Of a DNA stretch of 64,000 bases, positions 22,841 through 34,311 are shown piece after piece (the first letter of the stretch is position 1; every line of letters begins with the position of its first letter). The DNA is taken from the NCBI GenBank assembly GCA_963930775.1, contig OZ005689.1:27329798-27393797 (forward strand), given 5' to 3'. The notes under the pieces are model-generated. The model ran no database searches. It saw nothing but the letters and a program-made list of their open reading frames with translations, and had not been told where the DNA came from. The translations under genes and the position numbers were made by a program. This stretch comes from Cliona cf. orientalis (Eukaryota; Porifera; Demospongiae; Clionaida; Clionaidae).

Positions 22841-23421
22841 ACTATATAAAATTTATGTATAATACTTGAGTTCATACAATGAATATTCCCATATCCACAA
22901 AAAATTAATATTATATCACACGCTGAGTGGAGAGAGGAAGAAATAAGTTTAATTAATCAGTCTAGGGAGAATTGTGGGCGCCTGGGAGTATGGTTTTTGC
23001 ATAGACATACGGGGTGGATTGGATATGGAGGTTTATCCTTCGGGAGTTCTAGTTTGCGCCTTCGAGTTGGGGTTACAGCCTTTTGAGGCTGTCCCGTGTG
23101 TTTGTGTGTAGGAGGGGGCGTGTGGTTGCGATGCTTCCACCCACGTGCCGCGTGGTGGGTGGGGAATGTCCATTGAGGACACACATGCAGATGCGGCAAC
23201 CTTTGCCCAAATTTGACGGGGTTGCAGTGTGGGATGCCTTCCTGCGTTGCGTTACGTTGTGTGGCTCTGCTGGATGTCCAGCTCGGGTGTGTTGTGGTTT
23301 TCGAGCGGTTTTTTCCGCCTGGTATGGGGGGTCCCCCTTTTGGAAAAAAGAAAGGGGGGGGGGAGGGCACCCACCCACAGGGGTGGGGGTCCTCCCCCAC
23401 CCCTGTGGGTTTTTTTTATTA

Positions 23422-23460
<39 letters not shown>

Positions 23461-23911
23461 CTTGAGTAAGGGTAAAGGGTAAATACATATTGTAGTCTCA
23501 GGACACCACAGCTAATTATAAGTTACATCCCACAGAATTAGCAAGTGACTCCAACACTGCATAAAATTAAAATCACATGGCCCAATAACTGTAGCCTGAG
23601 CACATGTTGGGGAAATCAACCTTGAGGAGGATGAGTTACTAAAGTAAGATTAAATCCAGTTGAATTGGGCCTAACTCTAGGTAGCTAATATTTAAATTTG
23701 TTGATGATAAATAATAAAGTCATAAATAGACGTGATAATTGAAAATCTGACAGTATGTTGTGCACAAGTTGAACACAATACTTTTCCATTTTTTTGGCCT
23801 CTGAAGCTTCATGCTGATGCTCACAGGGTACCTCCGGGGAGATGCATGTACATATGTACGTACATGTAACTAATCTTGGATTACCAAGAGACCAAACACA
23901 CGCACGCACAT

Positions 23912-23948
<37 letters not shown>

Positions 23949-24487
23949 GACACACAAACTGTAATTTTAGTATAATGACACATATTCATACCAACAAGTG
24001 GAGGTCCAAGCGAGTGATGTCCGGGTCCCGTAGGTTGGACGAAATGCCTTAGTTGTCATGATTCACCTAGGCTTAGCCATTGAAATAGACAAGTGTGTGG
24101 ATCCAAATCTGCAATCATGAAATACCTTTCAAGTAAACTGACACACTAAGAGGAAAAAAATGATCAGCCCATCATTATACTAAAATTACAGTTGTCCATC
24201 TGAGCGAGCAAAGCGTGCTCACTTCATGTAATACACATTTACCTGGAATAGCCACACCCAAGCTCCACCCACTTTATAATAGAAAATGTAGTGGGTAAGT
24301 AAGCCTATGTAAATCCCGACCTTTGAACCCACAAAGTTTCTAAGTGTGTGTCTAAGTGTGTGTGGCCCTCTCCTTGCTACAATTTGTAGACCCATTGGGC
24401 CTACCATTGACAAGTCGAAGAAATAGGATCGAGGAAATAAAGAGAATACGGAGATTCAAAGCTCTGTTTACATGCCAGTGGACGGTA
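22841..24487. other. Non-coding stretch with microsatellites
   Basis: (CA)n tracts lie at 23423-23458 and 23913-23945. A G/C-rich block with inverted CCCACCCCTGTGGG-type sequence lies at 23330-23410. No gene is recognised. Confidence 0.5.
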
Positions 24488-24970
24488 GACACAGCCTTTT
24501 TTCAATTGTTGCTGTTTGAGTTAGCACTGTACATCAATCTGTGATGGCAATTTTGATCTCGCTACATACAATGCATGGTGCAAGTACAAGCCACATTGAG
24601 ACTACTATCCCCGTAATCAGTAGTCTTGTGCACAGCCTCTTTGTTGCATGCAGAAATAAAAGTATGGTGAAATGCGCACGGTTCTGGCAATATCTCATTC
24701 CGTCCTTTCAGAATAGTGTCCATAAAGTTCAGACGAGGGCGATAAGCTCAAATGTAGCTGGCGAGGATGTGGATGATCCATGCCTACCAACTGGGACAGG
24801 AAAATCTCATTTATACAGCTGCCATTTGATCGTCTGGTTGAGAATCAGGCACTGAGACACTCGGACTCCATAATTTGCCAAGATTGTGCTTTCAAGGCGT
24901 CAGCTGGGTGTAAGGCTGCGTGAATTTTGCATATAAGCAAAACATCGTGATAATGCTATCACTGATAATA

Positions 24971-25879
24971 CAGTGGAACCCTGCATAACGGACACCTGCG
25001 ATATAACAAACAATTCTGAAATGTCCGGATTGTACTTCCATAGACTTCACTATATTCATACCCCCTCAACAGCGGACACCCCGCTATTCGGTATAATGGA
25101 CACTTATTTTGGTCCCACAGTGATGCTTTATCATAGCTGGCCTCGATTGTAGGAGGGGCATGGTCAACCACTACCCCTGAGCTAAGGACACCTCGCTATA
25201 GCCTCGTACCCAGGCCCTTTGAGGAGGAGGAGGAGAAAGGGCCTGGTATACACTGTACGCGCATGCGCAAAGTTTACGGAGCATTTTCTAGTATAATTCT
25301 CTGGATATTGCCACTACCACGCGGTCGGATGTGTACGGACAACATATACTCGAAGCATCCTATGGCGTCCGAAGTCGGTGAAGCCTACAGACTGGATATT
25401 TCTAAAGAATATCGTACGGAAGACTTTCTTCGCTCTCACTTGACTTTAAACAAACCTTTTTAAGCTTCAGAGATCTGACAAAGTCCTTTCGCTGCCGTTG
25501 GACAACTGCCTCGGTGTCGATACTTCCAAAAAGTCGACTAAACGTGAGTCGATGTCCTTCTCGTAGCTTCTTTATTATTCTTCTGTCGATATTGCTCGCT
25601 TGTGATAGCGAAATTGGTCACAGCAGGCGTCTTGAGCCCGAAACGCTACCAGCAAAAATGATTTTTGGGCATATACCTGAGGTCAAGGTTCACGTTTACG
25701 GACAGATAAGCGGACAAAAATACGAATTCCCAGCTTTTACTGGGAAAATAACGCATGCGCACACAGTGCGTACCAGGCCCTTTCTCCTCCTCCTCAAAGG
25801 GCCTGGGTACGAAGCTAACCTCGCTATAGCGGACTAAAATTTTGGTCCCAATGGTGTCCGCTTTAGAGGGTTTCCATTG
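24971..25879. mobile_element. pogo-like MITE (TA duplication), disrupted
   Basis: The left end CAGTGGAACCCTGC follows TA at 24969-24970. The right end GGGTTTCCATTG precedes TA at 25880-25881. The uninterrupted relative at 29625-29921 is 297 bp; the extra length here is the insertion at 25199-25817. CAGTGGAACC ends with a TA duplication fit Tc1/mariner-superfamily pogo-like elements. Confidence 0.8.
25199..25817. mobile_element. TAGCCTCGT-family MITE, 619 bp, 9 bp TSD
   Basis: The ends TAGCCTCGTACCCAGGCCC and GGGCCTGGGTACGAAGCTA are inverted repeats. ACCTCGCTA is duplicated at 25190-25198 and 25818-25826, and the empty site is visible in the other copies of the host MITE. Each end has an internal dyad CCAGGCCCTTT ... 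AAAGGGCCTGG around a purine-rich spacer. Interior sequence is shared with 33780-34311 and 51620-52157. No transposase is encoded. Confidence 0.9.
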
Positions 25880-26029
25880 TATTTGTTTGCGTGTCATAAT
25901 AATATTATGTCGTGTACATCTGGAACCAAAGTTGAATAAACATTTCACCACACTCTTTTTCCGATCTGCATATGGGTACGAGAATATGCAATCAGGTACT
26001 TTGGGAAAACTTCCGTTCCGTTCGTAACA

Positions 26030-27040
26030 ATGATACTGTCATCAAGATACAACCATATGCATGCAAGCTTGGCCTCATGCACTACAAGGCTATGACAGGA
26101 TAGTGAGTACATGAATGCAACTTACTCAATTCTAAGATGAGACCATAGCTATGATCTAGCCTCAAACTTCAGGAAAAGCTATGACAGTGGGCTTTTATTA
26201 GACATTCACTGCCACGTGGCAACTACAGATTGCATTCCTGAGATGCTCAATATCAATACTAGCTATATATATATATAGCCTATGAACTGTATCCTGTAGC
26301 CATATATGGTTATAGGCATTACCACAAGTAGTATACGGAGGGGATTTAACCATAGTTTACTATACTGGGAACTGAAAAATGGCTGACCTCGCTATGCTAA
26401 AGACAAAGAATAAGCTATAACTCATGAGAGAAAGCTTTTTAGCGAAATCCCTCAGTTGAAAACGTTTGGAGTTTGGTGCAAAGTTGGCTGGTACGTTCAT
26501 TTTGTTGCATAAATGTCCTATGCAGGCAGTAGAGCGGTAACAGACAGACAGACAAACAAACAGACAAACAGACTACTGTAACCCTCGTGCGCATGCGCCG
26601 AGCGTTAATAACAAAACTTGGATGAACTGTTGAAATTTCCAACACAAATCTCTGTAGAAATCAGCACAACACGTAACAGACCATACACCTGTACATGTAC
26701 CTTGAGTTTCAGAAAATTGTAGCAACTAGAGCTCTATAGAGCACATACCCCGCGCGCACATTATGCAATCTATAGATTTACTTTCGTTGCATGGCTATAA
26801 TTTGTGAATTTCAGAGAAATAATAGGAATGCTGCTTAGTTGTAGCTACTGGGGGTTCCGGTGACACTTGAGAAAGTGCTCTCTGCACCCGGACCTAGCCC
26901 AGACTAGGAACATATGAATTTCTATCTATATTTGTTGTAGCAATAGTAGAATGGCTTACATCTTACAATCACTTACATTATGATTATGATTGGTTCCATA
27001 GGGCAGTCACTCGGACATCACCAGCATTATTTAGAATATC
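26030..27040. other. No gene seen; short repeats
   Basis: A (TA)n run lies near 26264-26278. A (GACA)-type run lies at 26540-26572, next to a CGCATGCGC dyad at 26589-26600. This CTCGGCGCATGCGC plus GTCTGTCTG association recurs at 58619-58690. Confidence 0.4.
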
Positions 27041-27055
27041 AACGACCTTTACCAG

Positions 27056-27872
27056 TCACACGCTTGGCCACTTAGTTGTGCGCATGAGCAGCACAATTGG
27101 TATGCATATGCATTGATGGGCACTGTCGATAGGCGTGGCTACGGTGGCAAACAAAAAGGCACTATTTGTGACGCTCGTGGACCGTATCCCTCGATTTGAT
27201 GCACACTGAAGCCATTTTTTCGCCGAATTCGATTCATTCTTCATGATTACGAGTCGCATAGACACCTATATCTCGAGATATGGCGATTTTTGTGCTAACA
27301 ACGACGACGATACAACCGATTACTTTACCCCTTGCGCATGCGTGCGGGGTAATAATATTATGGATACACCCACATTTGATAGTAACCCAGTATTGCTCTG
27401 CAGACCTCTAAATGACCACCCCCAAATAAGATGGATACCCTTCTCACAAAATGACTACACCCTCCATAATTATGACACTAATATAGCCCCATACACATGC
27501 TGAGCTAGTGAACAACACCAGGAACACATTACCATCTCACATGCACAAGGGATAAAGTAATTGGTTTTGTCTGTCTGTCTGCCTGTCACCACAAAATCGC
27601 CAGATTTGGACATCTAGGCATCTGAGCGACTAGTAAATATGACAAATCCATACAAGTCGTCCAAAATTTGTCTTCATTATGCTTCAAATGGTTTGGCAAG
27701 GCCCACGAGCATCGTAAACACTGCGTCTTTGTTGGCGACACCTATCGACTCGATCCATCCACTGCAGGCCATGTGTATACGTCACATACGTACATGTACG
27801 CCCACTACTGCTGCAGCTCTCATTTCAGATGTGGATGCAGATACAATGTGCGAAGGGGTATGTGCTCTATAA
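27056..27872. repeat. Diverged inverted repeat, probable old MITE
   Basis: Sequence at 27110-27200 read in reverse (CCACGAGCGTCACAAATAG, CACGCCTATCGACAG) resembles 27695-27760 (CCACGAGCATCGTAAACAC, CACCTATCGACTCGA). The two arms surround about 380 bp of non-coding DNA. Termini were not resolved. Confidence 0.45.
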
Positions 27873-27977
27873 AGCTCAAGTTGTTTCGTAGTGCACTGGG
27901 AATGGGCAAGATTATGCGTGACCCCGCCTCTCAAGTAGCACATGGGCGGAAAACATTGCAAATGTGTGGTAGCAAGA

Positions 27978-28134
27978 TTTTTCTTGCCCTTGACTTGAAA
28001 GGCTTCATGCTGGTATTAGGCAATATTATTAGGCCCTGTCAGCTTAGGTACCTATATGGTGAGCAAGATTATTCCTGCCTTTGACTTGAAAGGCTTCATG
28101 CTGGTATTAGGCAATATTATCAGGCCATGTCAGC
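27978..28134 (+). repeat. Direct repeat, 66 bp, two copies
   Basis: TTGACTTGAAAGGCTTCATG, CTGGTATTAGGCAATATTAT occurs at 27990 and again 91 bp downstream, with a few substitutions. Confidence 0.85.
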
Positions 28135-28139
28135 AGATC

Positions 28140-28960
28140 TGATTATAGACAAATTTCACTGATGCAATGGGCAAAGCAGGGGCACCCGCCACAATATGCA
28201 GGAGTGTCATCATGGAATGAATGATGTTGCACAGCTCTGAGACTAAGATTAAAGTTGCTGGTTCAAAGGAAGCTCATTGCTATTCATAATCCAGTCAGCC
28301 GTTCACTTCTGGGCTACAAGTGTGTATAGGCTCTGCGGGTAAGTGGTGCTGTACGTATAATTCCCCATAGCCTTGCCAACTACATGTAACTAGCAAGTAG
28401 CAGAAACGTTTGCTGTGTAAAACAATAGAGCACTCGAGTTTGTAGCTCAAGGTATAGACCAATGCTAGCTAGCTTGTCTGCATGATGAAGAGATCTAGCT
28501 GCTCCGGGGGTGTATGGCAGCGACTCCCTTGTTGAGCACATAATTTACTCAGTTGGGCAAAGCGTAAACAATGTTCATCACATTGTCAAGCGCAAACAGT
28601 AGGTATTGTCAGGTACATTGTCATCAGTTCTTGTTCATATACGGGCACAATGTATGGCTAGTTATAGCCTAGTTTTAGTTCTACAGAGACTTTTTTCAAC
28701 ACTGTGTCTACTGTACTGGCACCGGTACCCAAGATTTAGTGCTTGGAGTACCGGCAGCTCTAATATTAGCTATAGCTAATAGCCACTAATACTGAGTGAT
28801 AGACGGCTAGTGAGGCTAGTAGTGGGGGGGGGGGGGGGGGGTTGGGTTTCGCTAATCGGTTAGTGATGAGAGGTTATGGGTTAAGGCTATGGTTGTTGAC
28901 AAAGGGTTAGTATTATAGTGACAATGTGTATAAAGGTGGCAAAAAACGACATCCAGCAGC
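28140..28960. other. No gene seen
   Basis: The only structure noted is a G tract at about 28826-28841. No coding exon or element terminus was recognised. Confidence 0.4.
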
Positions 28961-28961
28961 A

Positions 28962-29042
28962 GCGAGCTGGGTTGGCAGAGCGGACTAGGGCTAGGGCTGG
29001 TGGAGCAGTGGGCGTGGGTTCAAATCCCGCTTGATCTTTAGT
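28962..29042 (+). other. tRNA-like sequence with A and B boxes
   Basis: An A-box-like TTGGCAGAGCGGACT and a perfect B box GGTTCAAATCC (29017-29027) are followed by a T12 run that could terminate RNA polymerase III. The acceptor arms do not pair convincingly, so this is more likely a SINE head or a tRNA pseudogene than a functional tRNA. Confidence 0.4.
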
Positions 29043-29136
29043 TTTTTTTTTTATTCCACTTTTGAAAAATTTTCTAAGTTTTTTGGCGGGCTAGTTTGCC
29101 GGTACTCGAAGCGCTAAATTTTCAGTACCGGTGCCG

Positions 29137-30855
29137 GTACGGTAGACACAGCCTTTTTTCAATTGTTGCTGTTTGAGTTAGCACTGTACATCAATCTGTG
29201 ATGGCAATTTTGATCTCGCTACAATGCATGGTGCAAGTACAAGCCACATTGAGACTACTATCCCCGTAATCAGTAGTCTTGTGCACAGCCTCTATGTTGC
29301 ATGCAGAAAATAAAAGTATGGTGAAATGCGCACGGTTCCGGCAATATCTCATTCCGTCCTTTCAGAATAGTGTCCGTAAAGTTCAGACGAGGGCGATAAG
29401 CTCAAATGTAGCTGGCGAGGATGTGGATGATCCATGCCTACCTACTGGGACAGGAAAATCTCATTTATACAGCTGCCATTTGATCGTCTGGTTGAGAATC
29501 AGGCACTGAGACACTCGGACTCCATAATTTGCCAAGATTGTGCTTTCAAGGCGTCGGTTGGGTGTAAGGCTGCGTGAATTGTGCATATAAGCAAAACATC
29601 GTGATAACGCTATCACTGATAATACAGTGGAACCCTGCATGATGGACACCCCTCAACGGCGGACACCTGCGATATAACGGAAAATTCTGAATGTCCGGAT
29701 TGTCTTTCCATAGACTTCAATACATTCAAACCCCCTCAACAGCGGACACCACGCTATTCCGTATAACGGACACTTATTTTGGTCCCACAGTGATGCTTTA
29801 TCATAGCTGGCCTCGATTGTAGGAGGGGCATGGTCAACCACTACCCCTGAGCTAAGGACACTTCGCTATAGCAGACTAAAATTTTGGTCCCAATGGTGTC
29901 CGCTTTAGAGGGTTTCCACTGTATTTGTTTGCGTGTCATAATATTACGTCGTGTACATCTGGAACCAAAGTTGAAAAAAATTTTCACCACACTCTTTTTT
30001 CCGATCTGCGTATGGGTACGAGAATATGCAATCAGGTACTTTGGGAAAACTTCCGTTCCGTTTGTAACATATCAGGAGGAGGAGGAAGGATCTGGTGTTG
30101 TGCCCATACTGGAGTTGTACAAGTGCTTAGCTGCTATGCCTGTGGGCAAAACCTCACTCGTGAGATGTAGTCTAGTAGCCTAGCAAGCCCTGTAAAATTG
30201 GTGATGACGTGGAGCAATCTGATTGAGCTCCACTCCTGGCTGCAGCAGGTACTAGTCTCGTATACATAGGCATAACACCATAGCCTTCCTCCTCCCCAGT
30301 CATAACAATACAAACCTAGCGTTCCAAGCCCAGTAAAATCAGGCGACATGCATCATACAGTTCCATAGTCAGGAAAGGCTAGAAAACTATCAGTACGCCA
30401 TATTATTATATTATGCTCACACAAATAGGGATCATCTCACAACTATGAGAATCGAATCGTGTCACACACGACAGACACAGATACACACACAAAACTTACC
30501 TATAATCTCGGTAGTCACAGTGCAGTGCGCAGACGAAGTTCACGTAGTCTCGTCCCGGTCCCCAGACGAAAGTTCACGTGGCACGATGGCCGATATGCGC
30601 ACGCGCAGTTTGACAGGGGAGAGGCTGATGCAGATATGCGCGTGCGCAGTTGGACAGGGGAGGGGCTGATGCATGTGCATTTGGAAGGGGTGGGGCTGAA
30701 AGCACGACCTTTGACCTTAAAATTGACGACCGACAGCGGATACCAAACGGAGTCATTCATGTCTCCTACAACGCTAAAAATGCTCAGCAAAGGGTAAGCG
30801 GCTAAAATCAGCGCTTCTGGGGCAATTTGGGGATATATCCACCCACGCAATTAAA
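29137..30855. repeat. 1.7 kb repeat, copy 3 (most complete)
   Basis: Spans all parts seen separately in copies 1 and 2: the CACAGCCTTTTTTCAATTG block, the 297 bp TA-type MITE, the TATGGGTACGAGAATATG block, and the GACCTTTGACCTTAAAATTG to GGATATATCCACCC block. No protein-coding potential is convincing. It may itself be a composite of older MITEs that has spread as a unit. Confidence 0.75.
29625..29921. mobile_element. pogo-like MITE, 297 bp, TA duplication
   Basis: CAGTGGAACCCTGC ... GGGTTTCCACTG is flanked by TA at 29623-29624 and 29922-29923. It is the undisrupted form of the element at 24971-25879. Confidence 0.85.
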
Positions 30856-31512
30856 TGGTACCTTAATATAATATGGTTGAGTGACTTTGCAAGTTTGCTC
30901 CTGCAGCAGGATAACCAACCTGCAATCCTCTGTAGCAGCTTCGCAAAGCACCATTGCCTGGAGCTTACAAGGTTTCTTTATGGATCATAACAAGATTTTT
31001 TTTTATGAAGGATAGATACTTCAATTCAACCAATCAGATCACTGACTAAAAAATTTACCAGATTTTTTGCAATCACTAACTCTCAAAACAGCGCTAGGGC
31101 ACTTGATCCACAAGTAGGCAAGTACCAGAGCAGCAACTTCACTGAATTGCGAGTCTTCCAGGGCCACGCAGCTACCACGAGGCTCTTTGAATACCTAAAA
31201 TAAAGATCTGCTCTATTTTCTTAGTAGTAGCTAGCTAGACTATCACTAAAGAATTTTAGCTACTAAACTAGCTAGGTTGTGGCTACAAACTCTTCGTCTT
31301 GAGTACTTTTGTTCGTGATAGTTCAACTCGCTCGTCCATTTCTCGACCTTTTCTGGCTGACTGGAACTTTGAATTGGGGGCAAATCAGTTACCCTCATTC
31401 CAGAACTAAAACGAGGCATCCTCGATGTCCGTACCACAAGTGCATGAATTACAGCGTCTTCCAGTTCACGCAATTTTTATGGCCATTCAAAATGAACTAA
31501 AATCAACAGCAT
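30856..31512. other. No convincing gene
   Basis: A 75-codon minus-strand ORF (31473-31246) is the longest open stretch. It has no motif I recognise and no clear splice context. Confidence 0.4.
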
Positions 31513-31521
31513 GATACAAAC

Positions 31522-31569
31522 TAGCCTCGTTCCCAGGCCCTTTGATCAAAGGCCCTGGGAACGAGGCTA
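31522..31569. mobile_element. 48 bp perfectly palindromic insertion, 9 bp TSD
   Basis: The two 24-base halves, TAGCCTCGTTCCCAGG plus CCCTTTGA and its exact complement, form a perfect palindrome. It is flanked by the exact 9 bp duplication GATACAAAC at 31513-31521 and 31570-31578. The ends are those of the TAGCCTCGT MITE family, so it appears to be a minimal member consisting only of its two termini. Confidence 0.9.
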
Positions 31570-31764
31570 GATACAAACTTGCTCCTCACCTCACACTTTC
31601 AGCTGAACAGCAGCACCATGGACCATGTACCAGAAGACACTGATGGCCACTTTCATTTCGCGTCAGAGTATAGTAGTCAGAGGAGGTAGGACGGGCTTGA
31701 ATAATGTGGGTAACATTCCACTTTTGGCCGGATTCAGTATCCGGTCTTACGCATATGCATTGTT

Positions 31765-32000
31765 AGGCATTGTGCATGTGCATGTGCCACGCGCGATATA
31801 AGGGCTATTTTTAGTAAATTAGTGTCACACGTGATATAACCGCGCCCATTAGATTGAAATCTGGCAGCCACCTTTCAATCATAGATATTAGAGCGCGCTC
31901 TAATATCTATGATGCGACAATATTTTTGTATGTGCGCGATTTTATTATACTAGATCTAAATTTAGTAACAATCACCGCTTACATCGTGACGGGTACGGTG
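31765..32000. repeat. Internally deleted relative of the 35747 MITE
   Basis: The left part (AGGCATTGTGC, then ATAAGGGCTATTTTTAGTAA) and the right part (ACAATATTTTTGTATGTGCG, then TAGTAACAATCACCGCTTA) match the ends of 35747-36657. The roughly 650 bp middle is gone. A 36 bp perfect palindrome sits at the join (31878-31913). The right terminus is missing. Confidence 0.7.
31878..31913. repeat. 36 bp perfect palindrome
   Basis: ATCATAGATATTAGAGCG followed by its exact complement. It lies at the internal deletion junction of the MITE relative around it. Confidence 0.95.
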
Positions 32001-32246
32001 TGTTGTAGGGGCGGTGGCTGTATACATGTACTTGTAATTGTAGTGTGTAGTATCATGTGACTCGTTTATTTATAAAGCTAAACCGAGCTGCGTAGAATGT
32101 GCACATATCTAGCCATTACCGGCACTACGTGTATCTGCTCATCAGCTGAAAGTGTGAGGTGAGGGGGAAAGTTTGTGTGCATACTGTTGATTTCAGTTCA
32201 TTTCGAAAGGCCGTGTGAACTAAACAATTTCATGCTCTTGTCCGTT

Positions 32247-32640
32247 AGCAGTGGCATAGGAAGATGTTTTGGAGTAGGGGGCTGAGATTTCATTTGGTTA
32301 TTGAGTAGCCGTGGCGGGCTGTGCCTGCCATATTCTAGGGGGGTCTGGGGGCATGCTCTCCCAGGAAAATTTGGATTGTTACATCTCCTTAGATCTATTC
32401 TGGTGTGTTCTGAGCACGTTGGTTCACAAATACTATGATTTTTTGGAGACTTTTGTACCACATTAATTTTTGTTGGGACAGGTTTAGACTCACGAGTGCA
32501 TACTTCAGATATATATACATGCATAATTATTACTAATTCGCAAGGGGGGCTGAGCCCCCCTATATTTTGAACTGGGGGGGGGGGGGGGGGGCTGAAGCCC
32601 CCCAGCCACCCCGGTTCTTTTAGTCTGCGTCAAGTACAAC
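32247..32640. repeat. hAT-like non-autonomous repeat with G tract
   Basis: Begins GCAGTGGCATAGGAAG and passes through GGTCTGGGGGCATGCTCTCC and a G tract at about 32574-32590, to CTGAAGCCCCCCAGCC. The GGTCTGGGGG and CCCAGGAAAATTT blocks recur at 53945-53980, and a diverged version at 48650-48720. Exact ends were not established. Confidence 0.45.
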
Positions 32641-33060
32641 GTGGTCCTAGAATCACACAGGCATCTTCATGGGTGTTTTATACATAATAAGCGACCAAAT
32701 TGGGAAAATCATGGTCTATCACAATGAATTTGGACCGTTGCTGGAAATGCCCTATAGAGCAGCAGGCATCCATATGTAGCCCTTGTAATTATTAATTACA
32801 AGCATACAAGAAGTCATGAATATGATTATAAATTTTATAATCGCCAAAAATTAGCCTATTTCCAAGCAAAGTGAAGTTTCTACTCGGGCTCAGAGTGTCA
32901 TTGTATGGCTTTATCTCGTGTGCTTCTAAATTTTCGTCCTTATAACTCTTCTCAGCAACTCAGGTCACGTCACCTCATGCAGCAGCATCAAAAGTCGTGC
33001 CCTCCCTCAAGGTGATCATGTAAGGCCTATAAACTCCACGGTTCTGCTGGATTCTGCTCA
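32641..33060. other. No gene seen
   Basis: A/T-rich DNA without recognisable repeats or exons. Confidence 0.4.
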
Positions 33061-33069
33061 CCGGGTAAA

Positions 33070-33277
33070 TCAATATTTGCGTGTCCAAAAATGATTGCAC
33101 CGTCTTGGCCCAAAGTTGTTTGTCCTTTCGCTGATGGTGATGATACTGCTACCCGTGGCCTGTAAATTGGCCTACTATTGGCTTCATTGTTGCAAGGTAG
33201 ACGACATAGTGGACCTTCTTTGATTGCTAATACTTCAGCATAGGTATTGGGCAGCACACCCTCACTAACTGCTGAGT
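33070..33277 (-). CDS. Possible exon of an unknown gene
   Basis: An open stretch of about 70 codons on the minus strand lies between an AG acceptor (TGCTGACTCAG, near 33280) and a GTGAGC donor (near 33064). It encodes SEGVLPNTYAEVLAIKEGPL and ASAxPxY-like residues ending GAIIFGHANIDLP. Composition is protein-like rather than repeat-like. No neighbouring exons were found and I do not recognise the family. It could be an isolated host exon or a decayed element gene. Confidence 0.25.
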
Positions 33278-33779
33278 CAGCAAAAATTCTTCAAGCTTGC
33301 TAAACCTTTGCCCTTGCAAAGAAATTTTTAAAATGGCGACAAAGTGAAATTTAGGGTAGATCTATGAGATTTCACACCTAAATAAGTAGTCTAGATGATC
33401 AGAAGTTGGAATATTAGACTATTAGTGATGCAAAATCATGCAAGTTGACAGGCACTTCAGCAAAAATATATTGCTGTTGATCAAGTACGTTTGCGTAATT
33501 AAATAATAAATCTGTGCATGCAGTAGGGATAGTTGTAAATCATCAGGAGCTTCCTTTTATTGCATCAAAGAAGTCTAGATGATTCGGAAGTTGGGTAGCT
33601 AATCGTTTTGGTTTATCCCCATAGACAATGTACACATCCGATTAAACGAATTATGAAACATTTTCGGTACATTAACAATGGGATGGCCGCATATTTCTGG
33701 CAACGCCCCCGTGTTTGTTGTCCACCCCCACCCCCCACCCACCCCACCCCACCTAGTCTCGAATGTCAATGTTTATGGA

Positions 33780-34255
33780 CAATTTTCTAGTATGATTCGC
33801 CTGACACCATTGTTACCACGTGGTCGGACACGTACGGACAGGGTATAGAAAAGTAATGAAGCCCTCGAAGTCGGTGAAGCTTAAGGACTCGATATTTTCT
33901 AAAGACTATTGTACGGCAGACTTATCTCACTTTAAACAAACCTTCTTGGGCTTCAGAGACCTGACAAAGTCCCTTCGTTGGTGTTGGACGACTGCCTGTA
34001 TCCAACTGTGCTGATTATTCGCCAAAATTTTCACTAATAGCAAGTAGAACTCTTTGTCATAACTTCTTAATTGTGTCTCTATCAATGTCACTCGCCTGTG
34101 AAAGCTAGATTTGTCACAACCACGGCCAACATAGATGATTTTAGGCATACTACTGAGGTCAAGGTTCACGTTTACAGACTATTAAACAGACAAAAATATG
34201 AATTCCCATGATTTCTGGGAATTTTGATGCATGCACAGAGTGTACCAGGCTCTCT

Positions 34256-34288
<33 letters not shown>

Positions 34289-34311
34289 AAACAGCCTGGG
34301 TTTGAGGCTAC
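33780..34311. mobile_element. TAGCCTCGT-family MITE, degraded member
   Basis: Interior similar to 25290-25800 (CACGTGGTCGGACACGTACG, then GAAGTCGGTGAAGCTTA and AGACCTGACAAAGTCCC). The right end reads AGCCTGGGTTTGAGGCTA (ending about 34311) after a 30-base C run (34257-34286). The left terminus is eroded. Confidence 0.65.

Larger units (their letters stand above)
24488..26025. repeat. 1.7 kb repeat, copy 2 (right-truncated)
   Basis: 24488-25200 matches 29140-29880 closely (CACAGCCTTTTTTCAATTG, then GGCAATTTTGATCTCGCTAC). 25818-26025 matches 12690-12850 and 29870-30070. Homology ends near 26025 (CTTCCGTTCCGTTCGTAAC). Nested inside are a TA-type MITE and, within that, a TAGCCTCGT-family MITE. 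Confidence 0.8.

Noticed and set aside
23073-23488. Long overlapping ORFs of 128-147 codons
   Set aside because: G/C-rich low-complexity and (CA)n sequence; no conserved domain in any frame.
31246-31473. 75-codon minus-strand ORF
   Set aside because: No motif and no clear splice sites; likely chance.
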